A DNA stretch of 64,000 bases from CAVQGZ01 sp963714455 (GTDB lineage: Bacteria; Actinomycetota; Actinomycetes; Jiangellales; Jiangellaceae): assembly GCA_963714455.1 (NCBI GenBank), contig CAVQON010000013.1:96640-160639 (forward strand). The letters are read 5' to 3'. Under the pieces are notes generated by a model, which was given only the letters and a program-made list of their open reading frames with translations, was not told the DNA's origin and did no database searches. The position numbers and the translations under genes are program-made. Below, in pieces: positions 1 to 9,209 of the stretch (the first letter of the stretch is position 1; every line of letters starts with the position of its first letter).

Positions 1-1
1 C

Positions 2-772
2 CGGTTCGAGGAGACCGAGGCGCAGTTCATCCGTGCCCTCGACCAGCTCGGCCTGCCCGTCCTGCTCGTGATGACCCAGGTGCCCCAGCGCAAGGGCGAC
101 TACCACCCCGACGCGGTGCGCCTGGCCGACGAGATCACCGCGATGGACCTGCCGATCACCGGTGGTGTCCCGTTCATGACGTACGCCAAGTCCGACGACT
201 TTGCCGGCTTCGAGCCCCACGGGCTGCAGGACGTCCTCGATGCCACCTTTCAGGTCGCTCCCCAGGGGGTTCAGCAGGCCCTGGTAGCCGCGCAGCAGAT
301 CGACTTCAGCCGCAAGCGAGCCGAGGCCAAGCGGGCGATCGACATCGCGTCGACGGCGGCGGCAGCAGCGGGGGCCACGCCCATCCCGTTCAGCGACGCG
401 GCAATCCTGGTGCCCATCCAGCTCACGATGATGGCGAGCATCTCCCACATCTACGACATCAACCTCGATCGCGCCGTCACCGCGTCACTGGCCGCGACCG
501 CCGCGGCCACGACCGCCGGGCGTACCGCCGTGGCGAACCTGCTCAAGTTCGTCCCCGGCATGGGCAGCCTCGTCGGCGGGGCGATCAGCGCCGGGGTCGC
601 GTCAGGGTTCACCTGGGCGATGGGTCAGGCATGGACCGTCGTGTGCCTGCGCCTCGCCAAGGGCGGACTCGTCGGCGTGGACGGAGCGCTGGACAGCGAC
701 GCGATTCGCACGCTCTTCATGAGCGAGTTCAAGGACTCCGCCCGCAAGCGACTGACGGGCGCAGGGGAGTAG
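2..772 (+). CDS. GTPase with C-terminal DUF697-like domain, 5' truncated by window edge
   Basis: The reading frame is open from base 2, so the start lies outside the window. The first visible residues include LLVMTQVP, which fits the position of the G4 (N/TKxD-like) strand of a P-loop GTPase. The rest is an alanine-rich, amphipathic segment with a glycine-rich hydrophobic stretch (FVPGMGSLVGGAISAG) typical of DUF697/YcjF-type membrane-associated C-termini. The nucleotide-binding P-loop itself is not in view. By family it would be a membrane-associated GTPase of unknown process. The ATG at 68 is internal and not the true start. Confidence 0.6.
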   Translation, partial: RFEETEAQFIRALDQLGLPVLLVMTQVPQRKGDYHPDAVRLADEITAMDLPITGGVPFMTYAKSDDFAGFEPHGLQDVLDATFQVAPQGVQQALVAAQQIDFSRKRAEAKRAIDIASTAAAAAGATPIPFSDAAILVPIQLTMMASISHIYDINLDRAVTASLAATAAATTAGRTAVANLLKFVPGMGSLVGGAISAGVASGFTWAMGQAWTVVCLRLAKGGLVGVDGALDSDAIRTLFMSEFKDSARKRLTGAGE

Positions 773-800
773 CGCATCGCTCCCGCGCTCAACGTCGCCG

Positions 801-1135
801 AGGTGGCTAGCCCCATGCGACAAGCGGACTCTGGCCTGTCGGAAGAACGTCGACCTGCTGCGGGATCGGCTGCTGCTCGACGTGGCGATCCACGGCATCG
901 TCGAGGCGGTTCGCTCGGGACGCGACGAGTGATCGTCGTCGACGCCTCGGTGGCGTACGGAGCTCTCTCCGGTCACCCCGGGTGTCGCGGCGCGGTCGAG
1001 GATCGGCGTCTCGTCGCACCCTTCCTCATCGACCCTTGGCGGCGACTGGCCGCAGCCCCTGATGTGCGGTGCCGCATCGAGCTCGTACCCGGCTGGCTAT
1101 CGCCGTCGCGCCGAACCCGTACGACGACTGGCTGA
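801..1135 (+). pseudogene. VapB-VapC (PIN) toxin-antitoxin remnant
   Basis: One frame (up to TGA 930-932) ends in LLRDRLLLDVAIHGIVEAVR, like the C-terminus of a VapB antitoxin. A GTG at 929 overlaps that stop (GTGA) and opens VIVVDASVAYGALSGHPGCR, the classic first strand of a PIN-domain VapC with its first acidic residue. The toxin frame then degrades after LVAPFLIDP and the later PIN acidic motifs are not recognisable. No antitoxin start codon is visible. I read it as a decayed VapBC pair. The rest of the 773-1267 interval holds nothing I can identify. Confidence 0.4.
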
Positions 1136-1267
1136 GTCCGCCGTCGGTGCCTCACTGCGACCCTTGACGCTCGTCGGTCGACTGCGCCCCTGGACCGCAC
1201 ACCCTGACGGGAGTAGTCAGGAGACTGACGAGCGAGATCCCGCTCGCGCGCAGTCTGGAGGTGGCAC

Positions 1268-2011
1268 GTGGACGTGTCAGTCGTGGAGGTTGCATCGGGA
1301 GTGTGGCAAGCGCGCGCTCAGCACGTCTGCTGGGTTCTGGTCGTCGACGGGGACGGGGTCACCCTCGTCGACACGGGCTATCCCGGAGACAAGGATCGGG
1401 TGATCGCGTCACTGGCGACGATCGGGCGAAGGCCCGCGGACGTCGATGCCGTCGTGTTGACCCACGCTCATCCCGACCACCTCGGCAGCGCGGAGTACTT
1501 CCGGTCTCAGGTGGGCAAGCCGGTGTGGGTGCACGAGCAGGAGAAGGCCAACGCCACTGGTGAGCACGTCGAGCAGGTGTCGGTCGCGACGTTGCTGAAG
1601 ATGGCATGGCGCCCCAGCGTCCTGGTCTGGTTCGTGCAGGTGGGTGCCGGGTTGAAGGCAGCGACGGTGCAGAGGCTCGGCGCGGTGCAGACCTACGCCG
1701 AAAGCAGGGTGGACGTCCCTGGCCACCCGGTGCCGGTGCCCACACCAGGCCACACCTCCGGACACGCGGCGCTGCATCTGCCCGATCGGGGGGTTCTGGT
1801 GGCCGGGGATGCGTTGATGACCGAGCACGCACTGGCCACCTCATCCGGCCCGCAGCTGCTCCCAGACTTCTTCAACACCGACACGACCCAGGCTCGGGCG
1901 TCGCTGGAGTCACTGCGCCCACTGGATGCCGACGTCGTCATCCCCGGTCACGGCCCCGCCTTCCAGGGCACCCCGAACCAGGCCGTCGACCTGGCGCTCA
2001 GGCACACGTAG
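1268..2011 (+). CDS. MBL-fold metallo-hydrolase
   Basis: A 247-residue metallo-beta-lactamase-fold protein. It shows the metal-binding motif THAHPDH (residues 65-71), a second ligand in PTPGHTSGH (H162), the bridging aspartate in VAGDAL (D181) and a final ligand in VIPGHGP (H228), in the order expected for a two-zinc hydrolase. The substrate cannot be deduced; glyoxalase II-like thioesters, lactones or phosphodiesters are all possible for the superfamily. The GTG start at 1268 is chosen because GGAG lies about 7 nt upstream and the protein begins just before the first core strand. It appears monocistronic. Confidence 0.85.
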   Translation: MDVSVVEVASGVWQARAQHVCWVLVVDGDGVTLVDTGYPGDKDRVIASLATIGRRPADVDAVVLTHAHPDHLGSAEYFRSQVGKPVWVHEQEKANATGEHVEQVSVATLLKMAWRPSVLVWFVQVGAGLKAATVQRLGAVQTYAESRVDVPGHPVPVPTPGHTSGHAALHLPDRGVLVAGDALMTEHALATSSGPQLLPDFFNTDTTQARASLESLRPLDADVVIPGHGPAFQGTPNQAVDLALRHT

Positions 2012-2102
2012 GCACGGCACGGCACCGACACCAACACCAACACCAACCTCGGGTGGTGCAGCCAACATTGGTGGCAGCGACGTGTGGGTGGATGCTGGTT
2101 CG

Positions 2103-3638
2103 GTGACGCGCGGCCCGGTTCCTCAGCAGGCGTACGACGCGACCGCGCTCAACGGCACGGCGATCGACGTCGGGGCCCGGATCGCGTGGGTCACGCGCAC
2201 GGCCCGGCTGCTGGCCGGCGCCGGCAACCTGCGGGAGTTCGCGGCGGCGGTAGGCAGCAACCCGACTCGCCTTCACCGCCTGGAGACAGCGCGGCTGCGC
2301 GACGGTGCACTCGTCGATGCCTACGAGCACGTTCTGGGTCTGCCGGTCGGGTCGTTGCGCGGCCCCGTCGACATCGTCTGCCGGACGTTTCCTCATGAGG
2401 CGCCGGCGGACAAGGACCCCGGCGGCAGGGTCACCACGGTTCGGGACCTCTCGCAGGTCACGGACCGTATCCGGGGCATCCTCGGGGATGCCCGCCCCGG
2501 TCGCGTCGTGTCGGCGGGGGACTGGCTCACGTGGGCACGGGCACTGTCGTCGTCCCGCGGCATCGGGCTCCCGGAGTCGATCGCGTTGCCCATGATCGAT
2601 GCACTCATCGGGGAGATGAACCGGTCGGTCGGTGCTGCCTACCCCGCGCGCTATGAGGCGTTGTCGTTGCTGCGCTGCAGCGGCTACGGCCATCTGGTCG
2701 TCGAGGCTGCGCGGGAGCGGCTTGTCGAGCCCCGCCCGCAGGTCATCTTCGACATGATGAGTGCGGTCGGTGAGGCTGCTTCTGCCGATGCTGTGGGCTG
2801 GTGCCTGGACCTGCTGGACGACCCGCGCACCCGTGTCGTGCGTGGCGCCGCTGTGGCGCTGGAGAACATGGGTGCCATCGCGGCGGACCGTTCTGGCTAC
2901 TGGGGGTCGGTGGTGGACCGTCTGGTCGACAGCTATTGCCGTCGCGAGTCGGGCAGCCCTGAGTGGGAGACGTTGTCACACCTGCTGCGCCTGGCACCTA
3001 CGACGGTGATGGCGCCGCAGATCCAGCGGCTGACCACCCCGCTCGCTCCGGCCGGCAAGATCAAGGACTACTCGCGGTCGAAGGCCAACCGGTACTGGAG
3101 CACCTGCGAGCGAGAAGCCGAACGCATCAGCGAGGACGCCTCGCTGGGCAGCCAACCGATGCTGACTCGACTGCTCTACGACATCGCGGTCAGCCCGCAC
3201 GAGACCCGCGCCGTCACCTCGTACATGCTGCTGAGTGCCCTGCCGCGCCTGGTTCCCCCGGTCGCCGACGCGATCGCCGCCATCTCCGTTGCCCTGGAGG
3301 GTCAGGGGGTCCAGGACGCGGTCGTCGCCGCGCGGGCGGCACGCCGCGTCGGCGACAGCCGGTGGGACGTCTTGCCCGCGCGAGTCCGTGCCTGGGCCGA
3401 CGCGGGCGACGCCGACCGGCGGATCGGTTCGCTCATGCTGGCGGGCAACGCCGCAGTCACGCTTGCCGACGCCACCTACTTGCGGGCCATGGATCTTCCC
3501 GGTACTCGCGAGGCGGCGGTCTACGCACTCGGCATGGGTGCGCACCCGATGCTCACCCCACTCTCGGCAGACCCGCGGGACGACGTCGCCGGCGCAGCCC
3601 GCTGGTGGCTGCGCGAGGGACACCGGGTGACCTCGTAG
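2103..3638 (+). CDS. XRE-type HTH protein with HEAT-like C-terminus
   Basis: About 511 residues. Residues ~20-75 (IAWVTRTARLLAG...LREFAAAVGSNPTRLHRLETA) have the layout of an XRE/Cro helix-turn-helix, with the recognition helix around GSNPTRLHRLE. The rest is helical, with alternating short hydrophobic repeats (DAVGWCLDLLDDPRTRVVRGAAVALENMG) resembling HEAT/ARM repeats. This arrangement occurs in actinobacterial DNA-binding proteins of unknown role. The start is uncertain: GTG codons at 2082, 2088 and 2103 are all in frame and none has a strong ribosome site. Just upstream (2023-2048) is a short ACACCA-rich simple repeat. Confidence 0.65.
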   Translation: MTRGPVPQQAYDATALNGTAIDVGARIAWVTRTARLLAGAGNLREFAAAVGSNPTRLHRLETARLRDGALVDAYEHVLGLPVGSLRGPVDIVCRTFPHEAPADKDPGGRVTTVRDLSQVTDRIRGILGDARPGRVVSAGDWLTWARALSSSRGIGLPESIALPMIDALIGEMNRSVGAAYPARYEALSLLRCSGYGHLVVEAARERLVEPRPQVIFDMMSAVGEAASADAVGWCLDLLDDPRTRVVRGAAVALENMGAIAADRSGYWGSVVDRLVDSYCRRESGSPEWETLSHLLRLAPTTVMAPQIQRLTTPLAPAGKIKDYSRSKANRYWSTCEREAERISEDASLGSQPMLTRLLYDIAVSPHETRAVTSYMLLSALPRLVPPVADAIAAISVALEGQGVQDAVVAARAARRVGDSRWDVLPARVRAWADAGDADRRIGSLMLAGNAAVTLADATYLRAMDLPGTREAAVYALGMGAHPMLTPLSADPRDDVAGAARWWLREGHRVTS

Positions 3639-3782
3639 CTCGAACCGACTGTTTCAGGCAACCTGTCGGCTGCAACATTCAGTTCCGGGTGAGCCCCCGG
3701 GTGTCACAATCCGACTGCGGCAGAGGTGAGGGGGGCCACCAAGGCAGGACGCAGGCCGTCGCGGCCATGATGACTGTGCCGT

Positions 3783-3828
3783 TGCTGCTGGCGCCGGGGG
3801 CGGGGACTCGCTCCCGGCGCCAGCAGCA
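3783..3828. terminator. Perfect 16-bp hairpin between convergent genes
   Basis: TGCTGCTGGCGCCGGG (3783-3798) and its exact complement CCCGGCGCCAGCAGCA (3813-3828) flank a 14-nt loop. It lies between the end of the XRE gene (+) and the end of the heme monooxygenase gene (-), where a bidirectional terminator is expected. There is no long T-run on either side, as is usual in high-GC actinobacteria. Confidence 0.75.
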
Positions 3829-3885
3829 GTTCTCGTCGGCGGGTTGCGTGAACACGTCGCCCGTACCTGCGTCGAGGTACCCGCG

Positions 3886-4191
3886 TCAGGCGTGCTGGAC
3901 GACCTCGAACGACCAGATGGACGACCCGGTCGCGGTCGGACCCTGACCTGTCGGGCGCTGCCCGTGGCCGCGCTCGAAGTCCTGGGAGCCCAGCCACCCC
4001 TCGTAGTCGGCCCGGCTGGCCCATCGCGTGTAGACGAGGTAGTCGTCGGTGCCTTCGACCGGGCGCAGCAGCTCGAACCGCTCGAACCCGGGGGAGCTCT
4101 CGACGGAGCCGGCACGCCCGGCGAAGCGCTGCTCCAGGGTCTCTCGGGCACCGGCGGGCACGGTCAGGACGTTGATCGTCACGTACGACAT
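3886..4191 (-). CDS. MhuD/IsdG-like heme-degrading monooxygenase
   Basis: 101 residues from the ATG that opens MSYVTINVL. The fold is the ferredoxin-like ABM domain. The MhuD/IsdG catalytic set can be placed: Asn7 (TIN), Trp66 (YEGWLG) and His76 (ERGHG), and the segment SSPGFERFELLRPVEG closely matches the family core. By family it binds heme in a dimer and oxidatively opens it, releasing iron. Such proteins are cytosolic. An upstream in-frame ATG at 4209 would add six residues and is less like the family. It is transcribed divergently from hrpA with only ~33 bp between starts, so the promoters must overlap. Confidence 0.85.
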   Translation of the reverse strand: MSYVTINVLTVPAGARETLEQRFAGRAGSVESSPGFERFELLRPVEGTDDYLVYTRWASRADYEGWLGSQDFERGHGQRPTGQGPTATGSSIWSFEVVQHA

Positions 4192-4224
4192 GGCCCCATC
4201 ATGCGTCACCTAACCTGGACGGTC

Positions 4225-7200
4225 ATGCCCCCGGTGCCCCCTGCGCTCGCCATCCCGGCCGAGCTACCGATCGCGGCCCGGGCCGACGACATCGCCGCGG
4301 CCATGCGCGCGAACCAGGTCGTCGTCGTCGCCGGGGAGACGGGGTCGGGCAAGACCACCCAGCTGCCGAAGATCGCGCTGTCACTCCTGGGGGAGCGCGG
4401 CCGCATCGCGCACACCCAGCCCCGCCGCCTGGCGGCGCGCACGGTCGCCGACCGCATCGCCGACGAGATGGGCACCGAACCGGGTGACGTCGTGGGGAGT
4501 CGGGTGCGCTTCTCCGACCGCACGTCGAGGCAGACGCGCATCACGCTGATGACCGACGGCATCCTGCTCGCCGAGATCTCCCGCGACCGGCTGCTGCGTC
4601 GCTACGACACGATCATCATCGACGAGGCGCACGAACGCAGCCTCACCATCGACTTCCTCCTGGGCTACCTCGCCGAGATCCTGCCGCGTCGGGGTGACCT
4701 GCGCGTCGTCATCACCTCGGCCACCATCGACCCACAGCGATTCGCCGACCACTTCACACCGGTGGTCGGCGTCCCGGTACCGGTGATCGAGGTCTCCGGA
4801 CGCACCTACCCCGTGCAGGTGCGCTACCGACCGTTCGGGCCGGGCCACGACCCTGCCGAGGTCGAGCGCGACCAGGTCCAGGCGATCATCGACGCCGTAG
4901 ACGAGCTCGCCAGCGAGGCCATGGGCGACGTGCTCGTCTTCCTGTCCGGCGAGCGCGAGATCCGCGACACCGCCGACGCGCTGCGCGAGCACCTGTCGTC
5001 GTCCACCGACGTGCTGCCGCTGTACGCGCGGCTCTCGAACGCCGAGCAGCTACGGGTGTTCGCCCCGCACGGCGGGCGGCGCGTGGTGCTGGCCACCAAC
5101 GTCGCCGAGACGTCGCTGACGGTCCCGGGCATCCGCTACGTCGTGGACGCGGGGACCGCGCGCATCTCCCGCTACAGCATGCGCACGAAGGTGCAGCGCC
5201 TGCCGATCGAGCCGGTGTCGCAGGCGTCCGCCGACCAGCGCAAGGGGCGGTGCGGCCGGGTGGCGGACGGCATCTGCATCCGCCTCTACACCGAGCAGGA
5301 CTACACCGACCGGCCGCGCTTCACCGACCCGGAGATCCTGCGCACCAACCTCGCGGCCGTCATCCTGCAGATGGCGGCGCTCGGGCTGGGCGACCTCGAA
5401 GCCTTCCCGTTCGTCGACCCGCCCGACCGGCGCAACCTGCGCGACGGCATCGGCCTGCTCGACGAGCTCGGTGCGCTGGAGCACGCCACGCAGGCGACCA
5501 GCCTCACGCCAGTCGGACGCCGTCTGTCCCGGCTGCCGGTCGATCCTCGCCTCGGGCGCATGGTGCTGGAGGCCGACCGCCTCGGATGCGTGCAAGAGGT
5601 GCTGGTGATCGCCGCGGCACTCTCGATCCAGGACCCACGGGAACGCCCGGTCGACGCCCGGGACGCCGCTGCGCTGTCCCACCGCCGTTTCGCCGACCCG
5701 ACGTCGGACCTGATCGGCTACCTCAACCTGTGGGCCTACCTGCAGGACAAGCAGCGCGAGCTGTCGGGCAGCAAGTTCCGCCGGATGTGTCGGGACGAGT
5801 ACCTGCACTTCTTGCGGATCAGGGAGTGGCAAGACCTCGTGACCCAGCTTCGCCGCGCTTGCCGCGAGCTGGGGATCGAGGTGCCGGCCCGGCCCAACCT
5901 GAGCCCCGAGGCCGGGCAGCGGGCCGACCCGGACCGGGTGCACCAAGCGGTGCTGGCCGGGCTGCTCAGCCACCTGGGCATGTGGGACGAGGAGAAGCGC
6001 GACTTCACCGGTGCACGCAACGCCAGGTTCGCGATCAACCCGGGGTCTGCTCTGGCGAAGAAGCCTCCGCGCTGGGTGATGGCCGGCGAGCTCGTGGAGA
6101 CGACCCGGGTGTGGGCGCGTGACGTCGCCCGCATCGACCCGGCGTGGGTCGAGGCGGTGGCGCCGGCCCACCTGCTGGTGCGCTCCTACTCCGAGCCGCG
6201 GTGGGATGCCCGCCGCGGAAGTGTCATGGCTACCGAGAAGGTGACGCTGTACGGCATCCCCGTCGTGGCCGCTCGCACCGTCGGCTACGCGCGCGTCGAC
6301 CCCGTGCTGGCTCGTGAGCTGTTCATCCGGCACGCACTGGTCGAGGGGGACTGGCGCACCCGACACCACTTCTTCCACGAGAACCGCGCCCGCCTGGCCG
6401 AGATCGCCGATCTGGAGGACCGCACCCGCCGCCGCGACGTCGCCCTCGACGACGATGGCCTGTTCGCCCTCTACGACGAGCGGTTGCCGACGAGCGTCGT
6501 GTCGGCCCGACACTTCGACTCGTGGTGGAAGAAGCGTCGCCAGCGTGATCCCGACCTGCTCACCTTCTCGACCGAGCAGCTGACCCGTCCGGACACGGCG
6601 GGGTCCGACGCCGGCGACTTCCCCGACTCGTGGACCGTCGACGACCTGACCTTCGCCGTCGACTACCGGTTCGAGCCCGGTACCGACGCCGACGGCCTGA
6701 CGGTCACCGTTCCGCTCACGGTGCTCAACCGGCTGGACGCCGACGCGTTCACCTGGCAGGTGCCCGGGTTTCGGGCCGAGCTCGTCCAGGCGATGCTGCG
6801 GGCGATGCCCAAGGCGCTGCGGCGTTCGTTCGTGCCCGCCCCCGACTACGCCGCAGCCGTCACCGAGCGGCTCAGCGAGCCCGCCGGTCGGCTCGCGGTT
6901 GCCGTCGCCGAGCAGCTCACCCGCTTCGGTGGCCCGGTGGTGGCCGAGTCCGACATCGACCTGGGCAAGGTGCCGCCGTTCCTGCTCGTCCGGGTCGCGG
7001 TGGTCGACGACTCGAACCGTGTCGTCGGCAGCAGCCGTGACTTGTCGGCGTTGCAGCGAACGCTCGCCCCGCGTACCGCCAAGGCGGTGGCCGATGCTGC
7101 GCCGAGCATCGAGCGCGTCGGGCTGACCGGCTGGACCGTCGGGACCATCCCGCACACCGTCGAGGCAGCGGGCGTCCAGGGCGGCGTGCGTGGGTTCCCA

Positions 7201-7965
7201 GCCCTGGTCGACGAGGGTGCCACGGCCGCGCTGCGGGTACTGGCGTCGGCGGACGAGCAGCGCCGCGCCATGCCGCGTGGGGTCAGGCGCCTGCTGCTGC
7301 TCGACCTGCCGTCCCCGTCGCGCGCAGTCGTCCGTCGTCTCGACGGGCGTACCAAGCTGGCGTTGAGCCACAACCCGTACTCGTCGGTTCCGGCGCTGCT
7401 CGACGACGCCGCCGCGGCGGCGGTCGACGACCTGATGGCGCGCAGCGGGGGAGTGCCGTGGGACGAGGCTGCCTACCAGCGGCTGCGCAGCGCCGTCCGC
7501 GCGCACCTGGACGACACCACCCACCAGGTCGTCCAGCAGATCGGGTCGGCGCTGGCGATCGCGCATGAGGTCACCCTGCGCACGTCCGCCCTCGATCCCA
7601 CCTCCGCCGTGCGCGACGACCTCGAGGCGCAGATGGCGGGTCTGGTGTTCGACGGGTTCGTCAGCCAGGTCGGTGTCTCACGACTGCCAGACCTTGTGCG
7701 CTACCTGCGCGGCATGCAGCGACGCCTCGACGTGCTGCCAGGCGACCCGGTGCGCGACGCCCGCCGGATGGCTGAGGTGCACGTGGTGGAGGACGCCTAT
7801 CTCGACCGAGTCGACGCCCTGCCCGCCGGCCGGCGGGGTGATGCCGCCGTCGTCGATGTCCGTTGGATGCTCGAAGAGCTGCGCATCAACGCCTTCGCCC
7901 AACAGCTCGGCACACCCCGCCCGGTGTCGGCGAAACGCATCCGCACGGCACTGGCCGCGCTCTGA
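4225..7965 (+). CDS. hrpA: DEAH-box ATP-dependent RNA helicase HrpA
   Basis: About 1246 residues. The motor motifs are in order: Walker A GETGSGKT (37-44), QPRRLAA (motif Ia), DEAH (133-136), SATID (motif III), and QRKGRCGR (motif VI). These are followed by the ratchet/OB-like region and the long DUF3418-type C-terminal part that distinguishes HrpA from shorter DEAH helicases. By family it unwinds RNA or rescues stalled ribosomes. ATG 4225 is preferred. ATG 4201 is also in frame but sits close to the divergent gene. A long opposite-strand frame over 5050-7566 is a codon-bias shadow. Confidence 0.95.
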   Translation: MPPVPPALAIPAELPIAARADDIAAAMRANQVVVVAGETGSGKTTQLPKIALSLLGERGRIAHTQPRRLAARTVADRIADEMGTEPGDVVGSRVRFSDRTSRQTRITLMTDGILLAEISRDRLLRRYDTIIIDEAHERSLTIDFLLGYLAEILPRRGDLRVVITSATIDPQRFADHFTPVVGVPVPVIEVSGRTYPVQVRYRPFGPGHDPAEVERDQVQAIIDAVDELASEAMGDVLVFLSGEREIRDTADALREHLSSSTDVLPLYARLSNAEQLRVFAPHGGRRVVLATNVAETSLTVPGIRYVVDAGTARISRYSMRTKVQRLPIEPVSQASADQRKGRCGRVADGICIRLYTEQDYTDRPRFTDPEILRTNLAAVILQMAALGLGDLEAFPFVDPPDRRNLRDGIGLLDELGALEHATQATSLTPVGRRLSRLPVDPRLGRMVLEADRLGCVQEVLVIAAALSIQDPRERPVDARDAAALSHRRFADPTSDLIGYLNLWAYLQDKQRELSGSKFRRMCRDEYLHFLRIREWQDLVTQLRRACRELGIEVPARPNLSPEAGQRADPDRVHQAVLAGLLSHLGMWDEEKRDFTGARNARFAINPGSALAKKPPRWVMAGELVETTRVWARDVARIDPAWVEAVAPAHLLVRSYSEPRWDARRGSVMATEKVTLYGIPVVAARTVGYARVDPVLARELFIRHALVEGDWRTRHHFFHENRARLAEIADLEDRTRRRDVALDDDGLFALYDERLPTSVVSARHFDSWWKKRRQRDPDLLTFSTEQLTRPDTAGSDAGDFPDSWTVDDLTFAVDYRFEPGTDADGLTVTVPLTVLNRLDADAFTWQVPGFRAELVQAMLRAMPKALRRSFVPAPDYAAAVTERLSEPAGRLAVAVAEQLTRFGGPVVAESDIDLGKVPPFLLVRVAVVDDSNRVVGSSRDLSALQRTLAPRTAKAVADAAPSIERVGLTGWTVGTIPHTVEAAGVQGGVRGFPALVDEGATAALRVLASADEQRRAMPRGVRRLLLLDLPSPSRAVVRRLDGRTKLALSHNPYSSVPALLDDAAAAAVDDLMARSGGVPWDEAAYQRLRSAVRAHLDDTTHQVVQQIGSALAIAHEVTLRTSALDPTSAVRDDLEAQMAGLVFDGFVSQVGVSRLPDLVRYLRGMQRRLDVLPGDPVRDARRMAEVHVVEDAYLDRVDALPAGRRGDAAVVDVRWMLEELRINAFAQQLGTPRPVSAKRIRTALAAL

Positions 7966-7970
7966 GTGCC

Positions 7971-8360
7971 TTATCCCTTGACGAGGTGGCCGACGCGCGG
8001 CGCCATGGCCTCGGCCAGCGCGATGGCAGCCGAGAGCGGGCGCACCATCACGGTGAACTCGGTGACCAGCCCGTCGGCACCGAGAACCATGTGGTCGAGG
8101 CCCTGCACCTGGGCATCGCGAACCTGCGTGCGAAAGATCAGCGCGTGAGTGCCGTCGCCGGCGAGCTCGTCGACGTAGTGAAAGCCCTCGAACACCTCGA
8201 ACAGCGCCGTGAACAGCGCACGCACCTGCTCGTGGCCGACGAACGGCTTGAACGCCACGGGGGAGTAGAGCCTCACCTGCGGGTCGAGCAGCGACACCAT
8301 GGCGTCGACGTCTCGGCTGTCCACGGCGGCACGGAAGGGATGCGGGGTGACGGCGGTCAT
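7971..8360 (-). CDS. SnoaL-like (NTF2-fold) domain protein
   Basis: 129 residues beginning MTAVTPHPFRAAVDSRDVDA. The pattern of an N-terminal helix ending in a D-x-D-A turn, LLDPQVRLYSPVAFKPFVGH, then HYVDELAGDG and LIFRTQV, is that of the cone-shaped NTF2/SnoaL fold. Members act as small enzymes or ligand binders, and the substrate here is unknown. The gene converges on hrpA with 5 bp between stops. Its start is set by the ATG at 8360, since upstream in-frame codons run into the next gene's promoter region. Confidence 0.7.
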   Translation of the reverse strand: MTAVTPHPFRAAVDSRDVDAMVSLLDPQVRLYSPVAFKPFVGHEQVRALFTALFEVFEGFHYVDELAGDGTHALIFRTQVRDAQVQGLDHMVLGADGLVTEFTVMVRPLSAAIALAEAMAPRVGHLVKG

Positions 8361-8429
8361 GAGCCCACTGTAAGAAGTCCACAACCTGCCAGGTGGATGG
8401 GTCGCTGCCCAGGTGCTGTTGGTGCGGAC

Positions 8430-9173
8430 ATGACAGACACCTCCACCCCCACGTCGTCGACCAGCCGAGGGCGGCTCGGGGTCGCCGCCCGGATCGGCCT
8501 CGCGGTGCTGCTCCTGGCCGTGATGCTGGCCGGCATCCTTGTTCTCGGACGCCTCGCCAGCAGCGACGTGATGGCGATGGCACTGACCTCCGCCTTCTTC
8601 GTCCTGCTGGCCGCGGGACTGTTCGTACTCGTGCGCCGGCGCCGCGAGCTGTTGCTCCCACTCGGGGCGGTCTACGTGATCGTCGCCGGGGGAGCAGGCG
8701 TCGTCCTGGGTCTGCCCCTCATCACCGATGACGTCGTGGACGAGGACGTGGTCGTGGTGAGCCAACCCACGGCTCCGTCGACCGACGAGGCAAGCGGGGC
8801 GAGTGGGGACAGCGCGGCTGGTGAGGCCGGTGCGGACGAGGCCGTCGGCCCCCAGCAGGTGGCGAGCGGCGAGTTCGAGGCCCGCGACCACCCGGGTGAG
8901 GGAACGGCCACGCTGGTCGACACCGGCGACGGCACCGTCCTCACCCTCACCGACTTCGCGACCGACAACGGCCCCGACCTGTTCGTGTACCTCGTGCCGG
9001 CCGACGCGCCCGCGGGGTCGGTCGAGGGGTTCGTCGACCTCGGCACGTTGAAGGGCAACGTCGGCGACCAGCAGTACGACGTCCCCGACGACATCGATGC
9101 AGGCGCCGGGTGGCGCGTAGTGGTGTGGTGCCGCGCGTTCGCGGTGACCTTCACCGAGGCACTGCTCGCGTAG
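8430..9173 (+). CDS. Membrane-anchored DM13-domain protein
   Basis: 247 residues. Three hydrophobic segments (about residues 22-43, 48-68, 75-97) precede an acidic Ser/Ala-rich linker (~100-145). The C-terminal ~100 residues carry the DM13 pattern GEFEARDHPGEGTATLVD...LTLTDFATDNGPDLFVYL...VVWCRAF, including the late cysteine proposed for redox function. By topology the DM13 domain would face outside. It is divergent from the SnoaL gene (69 bp between starts). Confidence 0.75.
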   Translation: MTDTSTPTSSTSRGRLGVAARIGLAVLLLAVMLAGILVLGRLASSDVMAMALTSAFFVLLAAGLFVLVRRRRELLLPLGAVYVIVAGGAGVVLGLPLITDDVVDEDVVVVSQPTAPSTDEASGASGDSAAGEAGADEAVGPQQVASGEFEARDHPGEGTATLVDTGDGTVLTLTDFATDNGPDLFVYLVPADAPAGSVEGFVDLGTLKGNVGDQQYDVPDDIDAGAGWRVVVWCRAFAVTFTEALLA

Positions 9174-9209
9174 GACAGCAGCCGCAGGCCGGCGACGTAG
9201 GGTTCACGC

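Noticed and set aside
2023..2048. ACACCA simple repeat as a regulatory iteron
   Set aside because: Too short and imperfect; probably slippage in a non-coding stretch.
5050..7566. 838-residue open frame on the minus strand opposite hrpA
   Set aside because: Arg/His/Gln-rich composition without domains; a typical shadow of a GC-rich gene. hrpA has all family motifs.
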